Shown: one piece after another, positions 63,972-64,000 of the stretch
Numbering within the stretch: the first letter of the stretch is position 1
Layout of the letters: each line of letters begins with the position of its first letter
Source of the DNA: Alphaproteobacteria bacterium
Lineage (GTDB): Bacteria > Pseudomonadota > Alphaproteobacteria > GCA-2731375
Reading direction: 5' to 3'
Assembly (NCBI GenBank): GCA_016776605.1
Contig: JADHTB010000003.1
Coordinates: 295,325 to 359,324, forward strand
DNA: 64,000 bases
The notes under the pieces: generated by a model
Told to the model about the DNA's origin: nothing
Databases searched by the model: none
Seen by the model: only the letters and a program-made list of their open reading frames with translations
Translations under genes and position numbers: made by a program

Positions 63972-64000
63972 CGGCGTTCTGAATGCCATTTTTCGATAAT
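63862..64000. other. Probable foreign insert cutting the receiver domain
   Basis: From about 63862 no frame encodes the expected rest of a receiver domain (alpha4-beta5 with the conserved Lys). The sequence becomes AT-richer and has a minus-strand frame open from the window edge, ending LYTHAEFEDYLGNVG-stop exactly at the junction. This looks like one end of an inserted element; too little is visible to name it. Confidence 0.45.

Overview
The window is 64 kb of GC-rich, densely coding bacterial DNA, almost certainly from an alphaproteobacterium and probably from the Rhodospirillales side. I infer this from gene content and order: HIG1 protein, PduO adenosyltransferase, etfBA and 3-hydroxybutyryl-CoA dehydrogenase; an SH3-domain gene divergent from a 2-hydroxyacid dehydrogenase; moxR-DUF58-DUF4159 divergent from DUF1285-Nudix-DUF6111-cca; and a Rhodospirillum-type porin. 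GANTC sites in dispersed intergenic repeats also fit. No rRNA, CRISPR array or prophage is visible. The one tRNA is tRNA-Pro(CGG).

Layout: 1-8.8 kb has a truncated MFS gene, cobalamin adenosyltransferase, electron-transfer flavoprotein with an acyl-CoA pathway dehydrogenase, and an MFS-MscS pair. 8.9-13.2 kb has three M20-family amidohydrolases or peptidases. 13.2-15.9 kb has an SH3 protein, a hydroxyacid reductase and a nucleoside hydrolase. 16-20.5 kb is a four-gene minus-strand surface-glycan operon (GT9, GT2, GT4, AsnB-like). 20.6-26 kb has YgfZ, Tag, DUF1491, a porin and a NIT-domain chemoreceptor. 26.4-31.6 kb has a CoA-transferase, then coaBC-dut-Rrf2-cysK-moeB. 31.6-32.3 kb is a decayed IS4/Tn5-like element. 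32.3-38.2 kb has a dihydroorotase-like protein, AcuI, SelD, a TrmN6-like methyltransferase, DUF2007, a polyprenyl synthase and tRNA-Pro. 38.3-48.1 kb holds the divergent cca/Nudix and moxR clusters. 48.1-51.4 kb is an MFS-cupin-VOC-redoxin operon. 51.6-54.7 kb has YdcF, an amidase, a nitroreductase and a tiny Cys-rich ORF. 54.8-60.5 kb is a complete peptide-type ABC importer. 60.5-64 kb has an Ldh-family dehydrogenase and a hybrid histidine kinase whose receiver domain is cut off near the window edge.

The most notable content is invisible to a standard ORF caller. Two genes are read through in-frame UGA codons and are predicted selenoproteins. One is SelD, with Sec at the catalytic Cys position (HGGGUGSK). 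The other is a minus-strand redoxin with WASWUGC. Each has a bacterial SECIS-like hairpin 12-14 nt after the UGA, with near-identical apical loops (CGUGCU and CGUGU). SelD makes the selenium donor that the redoxin needs, so the host probably decodes Sec.

The window also has two repeat systems. A roughly 104-bp intergenic repeat begins TAGAGCA and supplies the TAG stop codon of at least nine genes. A 141-bp MITE has both ends matching the IS4-like remnant 16 kb away, and its two terminal repeats encode the stop codons of both flanking convergent genes.
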